A stretch of 64,000 nucleotides of DNA from positions 318,614-382,613 of the forward strand of contig JADKIE010000004.1 of the NCBI GenBank assembly GCA_016721385.1. Reading direction: 5' to 3'. Shown here in pieces: positions 30,712 through 40,636 of this stretch; positions within the stretch are counted from its first letter, which is position 1; every line of letters begins with the position of its first letter. The position numbers and the translations under genes are program-made. Source of the DNA: Chitinophagaceae bacterium. Its GTDB lineage: Bacteria; Bacteroidota; Bacteroidia; Chitinophagales; Chitinophagaceae. The notes under the pieces are model-generated. The model was not told where the DNA came from and did not search any database. It worked only from the letters and a program-made list of their open reading frames with translations.

Positions 30712-31695
30712 TTATCTTTTTATTTGCAGCAAAGTTAGGTCTCTTTCATATACATCATATGTACCCGAAGTTATACCTACACCATTGGGGTTAATAATAA
30801 AGCGATAATAATATGTTCCGGCAGGAAGATTACTATCTAAATAGCTAATATGCGATCCGTTACTATACCCAAGCACAGCACTACCTGCACCATTTGGTGT
30901 TTCTAAGTAACAAGAGCCACTGGTATAAGTTAGATTGGTGGGTGCTAAAAAAGCAGCCGTATTATCTCTTTGTAATGTTAAATAATATACACCCATTGAG
31001 CTGGAAGATCCATCTAAATTGCCTCCATAAACACGTACAAAGCCACTAATAAAAACTGCTGAATTGGCTATACCACTCCCGTCAGAAATGGTTATACTAT
31101 TTACTGTACCATTTAAGGGATTTATAACCCCATTGGTAAAAGGAATGCTCTGTAACAAGGAAGAATGGGTGCCTATAGCATCTTGATTTACAAAATCGCC
31201 CTGAAAACGAATGCTTCCCTGTACATGTAATTTGTCGGTGGGTGTAGCTGTGCCAATACCTATTTTCCCTATAGAGTCAATCCGCATTGCTTCGGTATTA
31301 TTGGTTTTAAAAACCAAATCTTCCAAATCGGTAGTACCAATAAAATGGGTGTTTTGAGATGTGCCGGCATTTCCGGCCTGTAACCAATTATTATTTACAG
31401 ATGATTTTTCAATTAACTGCCAGTAGCCGTTTGTGTAATAATAAAAGCCTGCACTATCAGGAGCATCCTGATATATTAATAACCCTTCGGCAGGTGAAAC
31501 AATTGCATTTTTGTTAGCCTTACTCATTCTGGGAACAAGCATTCCCTTATTATCACTTTTTACATCCAAAATAGCACTTGTGTGTGCATTACTCCCGTCG
31601 GTATTAACTGCTAATGATTGTGCATTGGAAGTACAAAAGCTAATGATGAAGAACGTACATATCGATACAGAAAAAAAAAGAGTTCTCCTCGTCAT
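30712..31695 (-). CDS. Secreted protein with 'QSLAVNTDGS' module and tail-fibre-like C-terminus
   Basis: About 327 residues with an N-terminal signal (TRRTLFFSVSICTFFIISF then CTSNAQ). The first mature part QSLAVNTDGSNAHTSAILDV, KGMLVPRMSKANKNAIVSPA and GLLIYQDAPDSAGFYYY is shared with the gene at 41152-43004. GKIGIGTATPTDKLHVQGSI is the usual 'IGTxxPxxKLHV' linker of tail-fibre-like proteins. The C-terminal part is unique and beta-rich. Likely a surface-exposed trimer-like protein. No T9SS tail seen. Confidence 0.7.
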   Translation of the reverse strand: MTRRTLFFSVSICTFFIISFCTSNAQSLAVNTDGSNAHTSAILDVKSDNKGMLVPRMSKANKNAIVSPAEGLLIYQDAPDSAGFYYYTNGYWQLIEKSSVNNNWLQAGNAGTSQNTHFIGTTDLEDLVFKTNNTEAMRIDSIGKIGIGTATPTDKLHVQGSIRFQGDFVNQDAIGTHSSLLQSIPFTNGVINPLNGTVNSITISDGSGIANSAVFISGFVRVYGGNLDGSSSSMGVYYLTLQRDNTAAFLAPTNLTYTSGSCYLETPNGAGSAVLGYSNGSHISYLDSNLPAGTYYYRFIINPNGVGITSGTYDVYERDLTLLQIKR

Positions 31696-31872
31696 GACTA
31701 AATATTATGGGTTTTATGAAGAATATATAAATTTTAAAATAGTTTAGCAAGATAAGCAATTAATATAACGCAATTTTGAAACGTTAATGCCGTGGCCGGT
31801 GCTTTAGAGATGTAGTTTAGGGTACACCTAAAGCAATTTTAAGAAATAGTATACTTTAAGCACTCATAAATA

Positions 31873-31888
31873 TACCTTACAGTGGGTA
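31873..31888. promoter_or_regulatory. 16-bp inverted repeat, NarL/FixJ-like site
   Basis: TACCTTACAGTGGGTA: half sites TACCTTA and (reverse) TACCCAC with a 2-bp centre, the 7-2-7 geometry known for NarL-type regulators. It lies 80 bp upstream of the gene starting at 31968. The same 16-bp frame recurs at 39547, 46263, 48090 and 48308. Confidence 0.4.
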
Positions 31889-31967
31889 TTTAACTTTTAG
31901 TAAGGTTCGTCTATTTTGCAGGTGTTAAATTTGATGACGAAGTAACTATTTATTAAAAAATTATTTT

Positions 31968-32422
31968 ATGAAATTTTTTATCCTTTTTTTATTTACAATT
32001 TGTGCAATGTTGTTTTTGCCCAGGATTCTTTAAAGATTAATCCCAAATTGCATGCAAAATATCTTGTACCTGAAGTTGCCGGATTGTACATTGGCGCTCC
32101 TGAAGCCAGCGTTCAAAAAATTGCCGGTATTCAACAAACAGATGAAATTAATTACGAAAAAACATTTGCAAAAGGCAATGTACAAGACCTTACCTGTCAG
32201 GTAACATTCTCAGGCGAAAAAGCGATCTACGAATTTATAATTGAATATAAACCCGGCTTTAATTTAAAAGCGATGATGCTAAAAAAATATGGCCCAAAAA
32301 ACAATGGTGATGAATGGCTTATTAAACTAAAAGATGGCTTAAAATTAAAAATATGGCAATATAAAAATAAACTGTGCATTGGCGATTCCAGGCAGTTTGA
32401 AAACGCAATAATGGCAGAATAG
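31968..32422 (+). CDS. Small secreted protein of unknown function (frameshift in signal peptide)
   Basis: The ATG at 31968 gives MKFFILFLFTI; one missing T near 32000 then joins CNVVFAQDSLKINPKLHAKY, completing a signal peptide ending VFAQ. The mature protein (about 130 residues) contains LVPEVAGLYIGAPEASVQKI and KYGPKNNGDEWLIKLKDG with alternating strands. No family recognised. A 16-bp inverted repeat lies about 80 bp upstream and a strong terminator 104 bp downstream, so it is monocistronic. Confidence 0.6.
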
Positions 32423-32525
32423 CATTGTTTTTTTATAGCATATAAGCTTGTGTTGCAAGTAATATAAAAATAATATATTTCTAATGAGCGATTGCCATAC
32501 GAAAATAATGTAAAGCAATTTTATA

Positions 32526-32562
32526 AAAAAGCTGTGCATGGTAATTTCATGCACAGCTTTTT
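32526..32562. terminator. Bidirectional intrinsic terminator
   Basis: Perfect 15-bp stem (32526-32540 with 32548-32562) around a 7-nt loop, A-rich on one side and T-rich on the other. It serves the plus-strand gene ending at 32422 and the minus-strand gene ending at 32585. Confidence 0.85.
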
Positions 32563-32584
32563 GCAACAGTCTATTTTTGAATAC

Positions 32585-32740
32585 TTAAATTGGTTTTTTA
32601 CCTTGTATAACTCTAAGAATAATTGCAATGGCTGCAATAACCAAAAGTATGTGTATTATACCGCCGGCATGGTAACCTAAGAATCCTATTACCCATAAAA
32701 TAACCAATATAACTGCAACTGCATAAAGTAGATTTCCCAT
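32585..32740 (-). CDS. lmo0937/DUF5670 family small membrane protein
   Basis: 51-residue membrane protein: MGNLLYAVAVILVILWVIGF then LGYHAGGIIHILLVIAAIAI then ILRVIQGKKPI. Two hydrophobic helices with the conserved WVIGFLGYHAGGIIHILLV centre are the hallmark of the lmo0937 (DUF5670) family, small stress-associated membrane proteins of unknown function. It is too short for many ORF callers. It starts 40 bp after the stop of the lipoprotein gene at 32780 and shares the terminator at 32526. Confidence 0.85.
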   Translation of the reverse strand: MGNLLYAVAVILVILWVIGFLGYHAGGIIHILLVIAAIAIILRVIQGKKPI

Positions 32741-32779
32741 TTGTTTTAATTTTAATTATTAATAATTGTAGTTGTACGC

Positions 32780-33481
32780 CTATTGCTTTGCAGCCTCATT
32801 TTCGGCACCTTTTGTACCACCTCTGTTAGTAGCCTTAATGGTTGCAAATCTTATTTTTAATCCTGCAATTTTCATATTGTCGGCACTGGCTAAATCTTTT
32901 TCTACACTATTTTTCCTGGTATCTAGTGCTTCGTAAAGTACTTTAATTTCGTCCCAATCTTCTCTGGTATAACTATTCTTATTATCGGCAACAGTATTTA
33001 CAAAATTTTTATAAACACTTAATATGTTTTTTGCAGTAACATAGTCAAATTTAATATCTGCACCTATTTTACCTTCGCCAAAAAGCCTGTTACGCAACGC
33101 TTGCCTGTAATCCGGTGCTACAGGAGTTGCAGGAGTTGTAGTATTCATTGTAATCTTTGGTTCTGCTTCTTTTTCTTTTAATTTTGTCTCATAGGCTTCT
33201 TTTAATTGAGCGTATTTAAGTTTACTTTCTGCAACTTTTGTTTTATCGGCAGTTTCAAGCAATCCCATTGAATTTTCTACTTTTATTACCCTTGCCTGAT
33301 ATCCGTCATTAACGGTTGACCAATTTGCGATTGTATAAACCGGATCTGCAGCTTTTACAGAGTCAACATAGTTATTTAAATTGGATGCATCAAGTTTAGC
33401 AGTTTCATTTGTTGAACTGTTGCAGGCAGATAAAGCAAAAGCTATTACCGTTGCTGCGATTAGTATTTCTTTTTTTTTCAT
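32780..33481 (-). CDS. DUF6565-like helical lipoprotein
   Basis: 233 residues. Lipoprotein signal KEILIAATVIAFALSAC with lipobox cysteine at about residue 20. The mature part is helical and charged: YVDSVKAADPVYTIANWSTV, then KLKYAQLKEAYETKLKEKEA, then a spacer with Pro/Thr and a second helical half ending GGTKGAENEAAKQ. It resembles the DUF6565 lipoproteins of Chitinophagaceae; function unknown. The lmo0937 gene follows after 39 bp, so the two may be one envelope-stress transcript (inference). Confidence 0.65.
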   Translation of the reverse strand: MKKKEILIAATVIAFALSACNSSTNETAKLDASNLNNYVDSVKAADPVYTIANWSTVNDGYQARVIKVENSMGLLETADKTKVAESKLKYAQLKEAYETKLKEKEAEPKITMNTTTPATPVAPDYRQALRNRLFGEGKIGADIKFDYVTAKNILSVYKNFVNTVADNKNSYTREDWDEIKVLYEALDTRKNSVEKDLASADNMKIAGLKIRFATIKATNRGGTKGAENEAAKQ

Positions 33482-33769
33482 TTTCTTATTTGTTTTGATA
33501 ATTATGACTGGTAAATAAACTATATGTTTTTCCCTTTCATAAAGGTGGTGTTAATTACCGCATAAAATGTTATACCGTAGTTGTTAAAAGTTACATCATT
33601 CACACATTTTCGTAAAGCTGTGAATAATGTAATAATGTATGTCAATTGTATAACACTTTACAATCTATACTGGTTAAACTTTGTACCACGTTTATAGTAG
33701 TTACTCCGGTAATGATTAACAAATTATTTAACAGCTTAAGAGAACAAATTAAAATTTAAATTAAACAGT

Positions 33770-34840
33770 ATGAAACGGATAAAAACAATTTCAATATTTC
33801 TACTTTTATTTAGTAGCTCAACATTTGCACAACAACTCGATTTATCCTTAATACCTTACCGGCAAGGTAATTTATGGGGATACGCCTATGCAGATAAAAG
33901 TATTGCTATAGCCCCCATTTTTCAAAATGCAAAATGGTTTTCTTACGGCTATGCTGCCGTTGAAAAAGGTAATAGATATGGTTACATAAACAAACAAGGT
34001 TTTTTGGTAATACCATATAAATTTTACGATGCAAAAGCATTTGTAAAAGGTTATTTTGATAGCGATGAAAAGCACAGTGCCGGTGGAAAAGTTATGCAAA
34101 ATGAAGATTCGGTATTATTTGCCGGTGCAGTAATAAAATTAAATGGCATTGAAAGATGCATTGATACAAAAGGTCGTGTAATGACTAAATGCCCGGCTAT
34201 AAATGAAAACAGACCAGATAATAATCAACCCATTTTAACGGTAACCAATCAAATTGTTTACAGTTTAAAAAGTGATGCAAATATTTTTGACAAATTGGTA
34301 GACGACTATCATCTGCCTAACAACAACAATACTTATTATATTGGTTTAAAAAACAATAAATACGGAGTTATAAACAATACTTTTGACATTATTGTTCCCT
34401 TCGAATACGACTCTATAAAAAGGGTAAATCTTAATGAAACCGTTTATCTACAGGTGCAAAAAAATGGTATGACAGGTTTGTATACCGGCACAGGAGATAT
34501 TTTTTTGCAGGCAAACAAAACCAGACTTTCATATGCTACTCCAACAAAAGAAACGGTATATTTTATTGAATCGCAAAATGGAATTGCAAGATTAAGAGAT
34601 GTAAATAATCAAGACTTAATTAATGCCGATTACTCCGACATTGCTTACGATGAAAACGGTGGTTTTATATTAACCTCAAGTGATAATTACAAAGGGTATT
34701 ATTTTTTGGACAAAAAAATTATTAAGCCAAAATATTTGGAAGTAAGGTTAGTAAGAGGCGGAAATTTTTTATTAGTTAAAACAGTAACGGGTAAAGCAGG
34801 CTATGTAAATGCTGACGGAGTGGAGTATTTTACAGAATAG
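33770..34840 (+). CDS. Secreted WG-repeat protein
   Basis: 356 residues. The signal peptide MKRIKTISIFLLLFSSSTFA is followed by QQLDLSLIPYRQGNLWGYAY. WG-repeat (KWG-type) units are recognisable: LWGYAYADKSIAIAPIFQNA, RYGYINKQGFLVIPYKFYDA, KYGVINNTFDIIVPFEYDSI, and the last, KAGYVNADGVEYF. These repeats form a beta structure of unknown binding role in many Bacteroidota envelope proteins. Monocistronic, with a terminator 18 bp after the stop. Confidence 0.82.
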   Translation: MKRIKTISIFLLLFSSSTFAQQLDLSLIPYRQGNLWGYAYADKSIAIAPIFQNAKWFSYGYAAVEKGNRYGYINKQGFLVIPYKFYDAKAFVKGYFDSDEKHSAGGKVMQNEDSVLFAGAVIKLNGIERCIDTKGRVMTKCPAINENRPDNNQPILTVTNQIVYSLKSDANIFDKLVDDYHLPNNNNTYYIGLKNNKYGVINNTFDIIVPFEYDSIKRVNLNETVYLQVQKNGMTGLYTGTGDIFLQANKTRLSYATPTKETVYFIESQNGIARLRDVNNQDLINADYSDIAYDENGGFILTSSDNYKGYYFLDKKIIKPKYLEVRLVRGGNFLLVKTVTGKAGYVNADGVEYFTE

Positions 34841-34857
34841 CATTAAAAAATAGAAAT

Positions 34858-34890
34858 AATGCCGGGTTTATGCATTATAAACCCGGCATT
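34858..34890 (+). terminator. Intrinsic terminator of the WG-repeat gene
   Basis: Perfect 14-bp stem AATGCCGGGTTTAT/ATAAACCCGGCATT around a 5-nt loop. The T-tract is short. The rest of the gap to 35178 is AT-rich and I see no gene, RNA or repeat there. Confidence 0.75.
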
Positions 34891-35178
34891 TAAATTACTA
34901 TCATTGAAAAACCCGAATTTTAAAAAATACCTGCCGAATTTAATATCACCACTACTTCTCCTCCACAATTAGTTACACCATTTACTACTTAAGCATTTGT
35001 TTGCTGCATGAAAATGTAATACAGCATGCTGTTAAATGATTGGCTTATATAATATTTCTCATAAATGCTGATGGGAAATATCAGTTTAAAACATAACATT
35101 AGTCATATATTTTACATATCAAAGTATTTATTTTCGATAATCTTTTTTATTATTATTTTTAAATAAATTTTTTAGATT

Positions 35179-35625
35179 ATGAAAAGAACTTACTGGATAA
35201 ACGTTACTAATGTAGATAACAGGCTGGTTATATATTTAAACGGCGAAACGCTTTGGGATAGTGGCATTGTACACGACGATCCTGAAATGAATCATTTTAT
35301 AGACATAACATTACCGCTAAAAGAACATCCAAATCAATCAAACGAACTGATATTCGAAGGATTTAATGATGATTATCATGCAAGTATTAAAGATGATAAT
35401 GTTGAGCTAAAATCTTGGCATTTTGGATACCGTGTATTTAGAAAAGTAGAAGATGCGGAAGGAAACGTTATTAGTGAAGAAGATATGCTTAAACCCTATA
35501 ACGAAAAGCATATGAGTAATCCAAACATTAGAGCAATAAACAACAGTTACATTATTGTAGCCAGTAAGGAAGGCGAAGGTTTTAAAGTAATTTCAAACTC
35601 TTTATCGCAGCATTTTTATAATTAA
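35179..35625 (+). CDS. Protein of unknown function, 148 residues
   Basis: Intact, no signal peptide: MKRTYWINVTNVDNRLVIYL. It contains NGETLWDSGIVHDDPEMNHF, IDITLPLKEHPNQSNELIF and WHFGYRVFRKVEDAEGN, an acidic, beta-rich protein that may have a galactose-binding-like fold (inference from the NGxxLWDSG and LIFEGFND pattern). No family recognised. Monocistronic, with a terminator 66 bp downstream shared with the convergent DoxX gene. Confidence 0.6.
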   Translation: MKRTYWINVTNVDNRLVIYLNGETLWDSGIVHDDPEMNHFIDITLPLKEHPNQSNELIFEGFNDDYHASIKDDNVELKSWHFGYRVFRKVEDAEGNVISEEDMLKPYNEKHMSNPNIRAINNSYIIVASKEGEGFKVISNSLSQHFYN

Positions 35626-35691
35626 AATATAGCCGGGCATTTAATTTCCAATATGCAAGAATTAAACCAGAGTTGATATTTTGTTTTAAAG

Positions 35692-35731
35692 AAATTGTTA
35701 AGGGTTGACTTTGTTCAACCCTTAACAATTT
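35692..35731. terminator. Bidirectional intrinsic terminator
   Basis: Perfect 17-bp stem (35692-35708 with 35715-35731) around loop CTTTGT, A/T-rich at both ends. It lies between the convergent genes ending at 35625 (+) and 35766 (-). Confidence 0.85.
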
Positions 35732-35765
35732 TAAGCATTTAATTACTGTTGTACATACACATAAT

Positions 35766-36141
35766 TTATGCTTTTATCATGTGCAAATACCTGTCTTTAT
35801 TATCAATAATTGCCCAAAGATTTATGATGGCAAATACTGCAGGGACAGCCAGGCCTGCAGGGTCAAACGTTAAGTGATGTACAATTATACCTACCATTAC
35901 CGGTAAAATTACAATAGCACCCAATGCCCTGGTCTTTGGAATAGCAATTAACAAGCCACCAATTATTTCCACAATACCAATTAAAGGCATTAGCCATTTA
36001 ATAGTACCAAATGCCCCAAACAACGTTTTTGTTGCTCTGTTAACTCCGGCATTGGCATAAATGGAACTAGTTTATTAGCTCCAAACACTATCATCCCCAA
36101 TCCAAAAGTACGCATAGCACCATTAAAATTTTATCTTTCAT
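35766..36141 (-). CDS. DoxX-like membrane protein (two frameshifts)
   Basis: The ATG at 36141 gives MKDKILMVLCVLF. A missing T near 36100 then joins GLGMIVFGANKLVPFMPMPE, the DoxX family signature, and a second indel near 36015 joins LFGAFGTIKWLMPLIGIVEI. Three further hydrophobic segments follow to DNKDRYLHMIKA. About 125 residues, four membrane helices. DoxX-like proteins are small inner-membrane proteins linked to redox or thiol stress; the specific role is unknown. Confidence 0.75.
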
Positions 36142-36221
36142 ACATAATTAGTTTTAGTAAATTAAATATACAATTTATTTTTTTACTTAATAATTTTAAA
36201 GGCTATTTATATCTTCGTACA

Positions 36222-38573
36222 ATGAAGCTATTTTTACCATTACTGATAATCTTTTTTTTAAGTACACAGCAAAATTCTACTGCCCAATGCAATAGCACAA
36301 ACGCTTTATTGTTTCAAGATTTTGAAGGTTATAGCGTATCCAATCCTCCACCGGGATGGATTACTAAAAATGTTGATTACGATGCATTTAGTACTTTTCT
36401 TGCTTATAGTGGTACTAAACGATTAGGCATGAATGATGTAAATGATTCAATTATTACGCCGTTAGTTAGCTGCCCTAATCAAATTAATTTTTATTGGCGT
36501 GCCTCGGGTGCCAGCAGCAGTTGGGTGGTACAAATTCAATACAGTACAGATTTAGCAAACTGGACAACAATTGACAATATTACCACAACAGGAAGTGGTA
36601 GTCCAATTACATATCAACTTAAAACCATTGCTTTTCCAAACAACATATTAACTCCACCGTTTGGGGTTTACATTCGCTGGAATATGACATCCAGAGTAAG
36701 TGGTACTTTTTATTTAGATGATGTGTGTATGCTGCAAGGTGTTTGCCATGCGGTAGCAACACAACTAAGATTTACGCAATACACCAGTAACTGTGTACCA
36801 TCCGGTATCCCTTTTTCGGCACAGGTGTGTGCTACAGATAATAACGGTTTTACCGATACTACTTTTACCAACACCATTACATTAAGTACAAGTAGTCCCG
36901 GTACTTTGGGAGGCACGTTAAGTGTAAATGCTGTTGCAGGTTGTGCTACATTTAATAATGTTACTTACTCCGGCGTATCACCATTAAGCATAACTGCACA
37001 GTCAGGTTCCTTTACATCCCCTGTGCCTTTAACAGGCTTAAATATTCAAACTACCTGTCCCAATGTAGATACACTAAAAGTTGTTACTTACAATCTTTTA
37101 AATTTTCCTTTAGGAGGTGTTTATGCATTAGGCGGTGCTTGTACGCTACAGGAGCCAGGCCCTAACAGATGGGACACTTTGAAATATATTATGGAATACA
37201 TGCAGCCGGATATTTTAATAGTACAAGAATTGCAAACAGAACTAGGAGCCGATATGGTTTTGAGCAATGCCCTAAATGTAAATGGTGTTACACATTATGC
37301 CCGTGCCCCTTACATACCCAACCGCAGTACAGCCAACACAAAATACAATAATGAATTATTTTATAATACCGATAAATTAACACTTTATAATACCACTACC
37401 ATTGGCACGTCTATCAGAGACTGTTGTGTTTATACTTTGTATTGCAAAGATCCGCAACTAAATGCCCACCACGATACTACATTTATTGATATGTATTGTA
37501 TGCATACAAAAGCAAAAGGACTTGGGGCTGCTCAGGCTACTTTAGATAGCATACAAAGAGCTGCCGACTGCCAAAAAGTAATGGACACAATACGGTTGCG
37601 GCAAACAACCAATAGAAATGCAATTTTGGGTGGTGACTTAAATTTGTACTCAAGTAACGAAGGCGCTTTTCAAAATTTAACCACAGGGCTATATAAATTT
37701 AATGACCCAATAAATGCTCCCGGAGCATGGGAAAGTAATGCTGCATTTGCGTATACACATACACAGGCTGCCCGAAGTGGCAGTTTACAAAGTCTGGAAT
37801 GTGGCGCTACCGGTGGCTTAGATAGCAGGTTAGATTTTTTATTAGCAACTGACGATATTATGAATGATGCCAAGCACATGAAGTATATACCTAATTCGTA
37901 CAAACCTTTTGGCAATAGTGGCAATTTGTTTAATAAATCGGTAAACGACCCAACCAATTCAAGTGGAGTGCCTTTTTCAGTTTTAAACAGGCTAATAAAT
38001 ATGAGTGACCATGTTCCTGTAGAGTTAAAAGTTGCTGTAAAATACCCAAATGCAGTTTTGAGCCTGTTGGATGAAATAGTTTTAAAAGGAAATGTGGTAA
38101 ATGATAACATCTTTTTAAACTGGGAATACAAAACCACTAAAAAAATTGTGAGTCTTGCTCTTTATGCCAATAATAAAATTGTATATACTCAAAAAGACGG
38201 TTTCAACCAAAGGTATTTTACCTTAAAAAATATAGCTAACGGATATTATCAATTTAGAATACAAGCACAATTACAAGATGGCGAAATTGTTTACAGTAAC
38301 ACCATAGCTCTTTTACAAAAAAATAATATTGAGTTAACGGCCAGCCCAAATCCTTTTTTGGATGTAATAAAAATAAATGGATTTACTCAAAAGAATACTC
38401 CTGTAAGTATAAAAATTACCGATACAAAAGGGATTGTTGTACACAAACAATTTTTTGCAAAACCATTGGATGGCTTTATTGATTTAAAAACTGTACAACT
38501 TAGTAAAGGATTTTACTTTATTTATATCTTGCAAGATAACCGTACGCAGGTTTTAAAAGTAATTAAACAATAA
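36222..38573 (+). CDS. Secreted endonuclease/exonuclease/phosphatase-family protein with T9SS tail
   Basis: 783 residues, intact. The signal peptide MKLFLPLLIIFFLSTQQNST is followed by a jelly-roll domain (LLFQDFEGYSVSNPPPGWIT ... YLDDVCML), then an Ig-like spacer. The EEP domain runs about residues 285-610: VVTYNLLNFPLGGV, DILIVQELQTELGA (catalytic Glu), ILGGDLNLYSSNEG (Asp and Asn) and MSDHVPVELKV (final Asp-His pair). The C-terminus is a Por_Secre_tail: LTASPNPFLDVIKINGF ... LSKGFYFIYILQD. It is probably an extracellular nuclease or phosphodiesterase for DNA or phosphate scavenging (family-based inference). Confidence 0.87.
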   Translation: MKLFLPLLIIFFLSTQQNSTAQCNSTNALLFQDFEGYSVSNPPPGWITKNVDYDAFSTFLAYSGTKRLGMNDVNDSIITPLVSCPNQINFYWRASGASSSWVVQIQYSTDLANWTTIDNITTTGSGSPITYQLKTIAFPNNILTPPFGVYIRWNMTSRVSGTFYLDDVCMLQGVCHAVATQLRFTQYTSNCVPSGIPFSAQVCATDNNGFTDTTFTNTITLSTSSPGTLGGTLSVNAVAGCATFNNVTYSGVSPLSITAQSGSFTSPVPLTGLNIQTTCPNVDTLKVVTYNLLNFPLGGVYALGGACTLQEPGPNRWDTLKYIMEYMQPDILIVQELQTELGADMVLSNALNVNGVTHYARAPYIPNRSTANTKYNNELFYNTDKLTLYNTTTIGTSIRDCCVYTLYCKDPQLNAHHDTTFIDMYCMHTKAKGLGAAQATLDSIQRAADCQKVMDTIRLRQTTNRNAILGGDLNLYSSNEGAFQNLTTGLYKFNDPINAPGAWESNAAFAYTHTQAARSGSLQSLECGATGGLDSRLDFLLATDDIMNDAKHMKYIPNSYKPFGNSGNLFNKSVNDPTNSSGVPFSVLNRLINMSDHVPVELKVAVKYPNAVLSLLDEIVLKGNVVNDNIFLNWEYKTTKKIVSLALYANNKIVYTQKDGFNQRYFTLKNIANGYYQFRIQAQLQDGEIVYSNTIALLQKNNIELTASPNPFLDVIKINGFTQKNTPVSIKITDTKGIVVHKQFFAKPLDGFIDLKTVQLSKGFYFIYILQDNRTQVLKVIKQ

Positions 38574-38693
38574 TACTGTTTTAGTTGTTATTATTAGGTA
38601 GTACGATTTGCAGCAGGTACATAAGCACAAAGTATCCATATTTTTTGCTACAGTATTTTGTAAAATAATTTTCATTTTAATAAAAGTATAACA

Positions 38694-38888
38694 GTGTATC
38701 CCTATCACAATAAAATAAAGCAACGCATTGCCAATAACGAATTGGTACGATATGAGTATGTAGATAAATACAAAAACATTGCTCCTTGCCTATTGCTTTA
38801 CTTTAACACAGCGCCATTTATTAAGCCCATAAGAGAGCATCGTTTTGAGGAATATGAAATTTTGCTGGGCAAATGTTTTTCGCAATAA
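38694..38888 (+). CDS. Small conserved-looking protein (GTG start)
   Basis: 64 residues from a GTG at 38694: YPYHNKIKQRIANNELVRYE, then YKNIAPCLLLYFNTAPFIKP, then IREHRFEEYEILL. There is no ATG upstream in frame. The amphipathic composition, PCLLLYF and the RPIRxHRxxEY-type ending look like a genuine small protein of the kind seen in Bacteroidota, but I cannot name a family. It follows the EEP gene by 120 bp. Confidence 0.5.
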   Translation: MYPYHNKIKQRIANNELVRYEYVDKYKNIAPCLLLYFNTAPFIKPIREHRFEEYEILLGKCFSQ

Positions 38889-38929
38889 CATAATGGTTTG
38901 GCGTTATTGGTTTACAGACTAACATGAAG

Positions 38930-39477
38930 CTAAAAAACTTCCATCGTTTCAAAAATAGATAAAGCATCTTTATAAAATTGTTTAGAGCTATTAGCAACAC
39001 TTATATATGTTAGTGTAATTAACTTATTATCTATAAATATTAGTCGTTGGCAGGTAAATAAATTCTTTTCTTTTCCATCCATTTCTTTAGTGCATGTATA
39101 TTCCATTTGATATGCATCGTTATCGTTAATTTCAAAAATTTCATCTTTTACCAATTGGTAATTTTTTAGTTTTTCGGCAAGCGTTTTTTTAAGAGTGGTT
39201 TGTATATTAGCAATATCAATAATTGTACTTGATAATTTTGTTACCATAACATTTATGTTTTCTATAAATTCATCGTCATCACCTTCGCTGGGTGTTTTAA
39301 TAAATAATTTTGCTTTTTCGGTACTGTCGGGTACTCTAATTGTCCAATTATCCGGGTATTTAATGCTAAACCCGTTTGTTTTATCGGTATATAATTTAAA
39401 AGCCGATGTTTGGGTTTCATTTGCCCAAAAACACTCATACAGAACAAGCTTAATATTATTGTACTAATAACTTTCAT
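38930..39477 (-). CDS. Secreted PsbP-like protein (one frameshift)
   Basis: About 182 residues. The ATG at 39477 gives a signal peptide (MKVISTIILSLFCMSVFGQ). A missing A in the AAA run near 39420 then joins NETQTSAFKLYTDKTNGFSI and KYPDNWTIRVPDSTEKAKLF, the PsbP/DUF1795-like 'GFSIxYPxxW' start. It ends KQFYKDALSIFETMEVF. PsbP-like proteins in bacteria are envelope proteins without a known reaction. A 16-bp TACC-N8-GGTA inverted repeat lies 70 bp upstream. Confidence 0.65.
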
Positions 39478-39546
39478 AATAAAAATTTTAATTAAACAGT
39501 CTTTTTTCTACGAAGTGAAGATAGGGTTGTAAATTAACCGGCAATA

Positions 39547-39562
39547 TACCCTCTAAGAGGTA
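39547..39562. promoter_or_regulatory. 16-bp inverted repeat, NarL/FixJ-like site
   Basis: TACCCTCTAAGAGGTA, half sites TACCCTC and (reverse) TACCTCT with a 2-bp centre. It lies 70 bp upstream of the PsbP-like gene and is flanked on the right by T6, as are the copies at 46263 and 48090. Confidence 0.45.
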
Positions 39563-39699
39563 TTTTTTGCTACTATACCTTACAAATAAGAATTTGTAAA
39601 ATATTTAAAGCAGATTTAAGATAGTATATTACCACAAAGTAGTATTGCAAACTACTGTTTTGCAAATTACTTTTATAGCTTACTTGTAAATTTAAATTT

Positions 39700-40636
39700 A
39701 TGTCTGTAAAAATTACGATTAACCTTTTTAGTGGTGTAAAAAATCCCAGTTTTATATTAAGTGATGCTGCATACGAAAAGTATTTGCAACAGTTTGAAAT
39801 TGGAAAATTTAAAAAGCCTACTAAACAATCAAAGCCTTACCCAGCTGTGTTAGGTTTTAGAGGAATTACCATTGAGCAACAAGGCAGTAGAAATAAAGCC
39901 GAAGATGTTGTTACTACACATTTAACCCATGATGCAGCTTTTGCTAACGGTTTGGTTGCCGATGCTACACTTGATTTTAATCCACTTATTTTTGATAATT
40001 TAGAAAAAATAAGAGGAATGGATAACCCTCGTATTTTTAGAAAAAAGCTGGAGCAAAGTATAGAAGAATTTATAAATAAAAGAGAACTGTATAATCGCAA
40101 TTATGCTATTTATTTTGATAAAACATTATTAGAGTTTTACAGACCTTTAAAGTATAAAGCCTGCTATTGCTCACCCGTACCCGATTTAGATAATTGGAAC
40201 ACCCTTGCTGTACAAGGTGGTAATAATTGCTACAACTATGGCACCAATTACCGAACCGATACATATGCCCAACCCGGCGAAGCCACAGGCAACAAGTATA
40301 ACGATATGAACAGTTGCAACCCCGGTGGCGCTGCTAAAAGTGTAAAAGCAGGAGCAATTTCCGACGGGTTAATAGGAGTTGCCTACTAACGATAATAAAT
40401 GCCCCGGTAGTGGCCATTTAGTGGCGTTGGTTTTGGATACTACACCTAGCCAGGATTACCATTGGTATAGAAAAGGCAGTAGCGGAAAATGGTCGCATAA
40501 ACCAGGTGGCGGGCAAGCTACAATTTTAGATAGTTCCGGTTTACCCATTACCGACCCCAGAACGGCAGACCGAGGACGATACAATGATTTTTGTACTTTT
40601 ATGCAAGTAATACATGGGCATTTTAAAATTACTTAA
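39700..40636 (+). CDS. Putative Cys/His hydrolase with N-terminal 'FSGxxNP' domain (one frameshift)
   Basis: About 312 residues, no signal peptide. The N-terminal domain (about residues 1-75) begins VKITINLFSGVKNPSFILSD and contains AVLGFRGITIEQQGS. The C-terminal domain (about 150-312) has NNCYNYGTNYRTDTYAQPGE with Cys about residue 177, then, after an extra G near 40379, CPGSGHLVALVLDTT with His about 239, DYHWYRKGSSGKWSHKPGG and DPRTADRGRYNDFC. An invariant-looking Cys followed by two His suggests a papain-like or related thiol hydrolase (inference). The stop at 40634-40636 is followed at once by the GTG of the next gene. Confidence 0.6.
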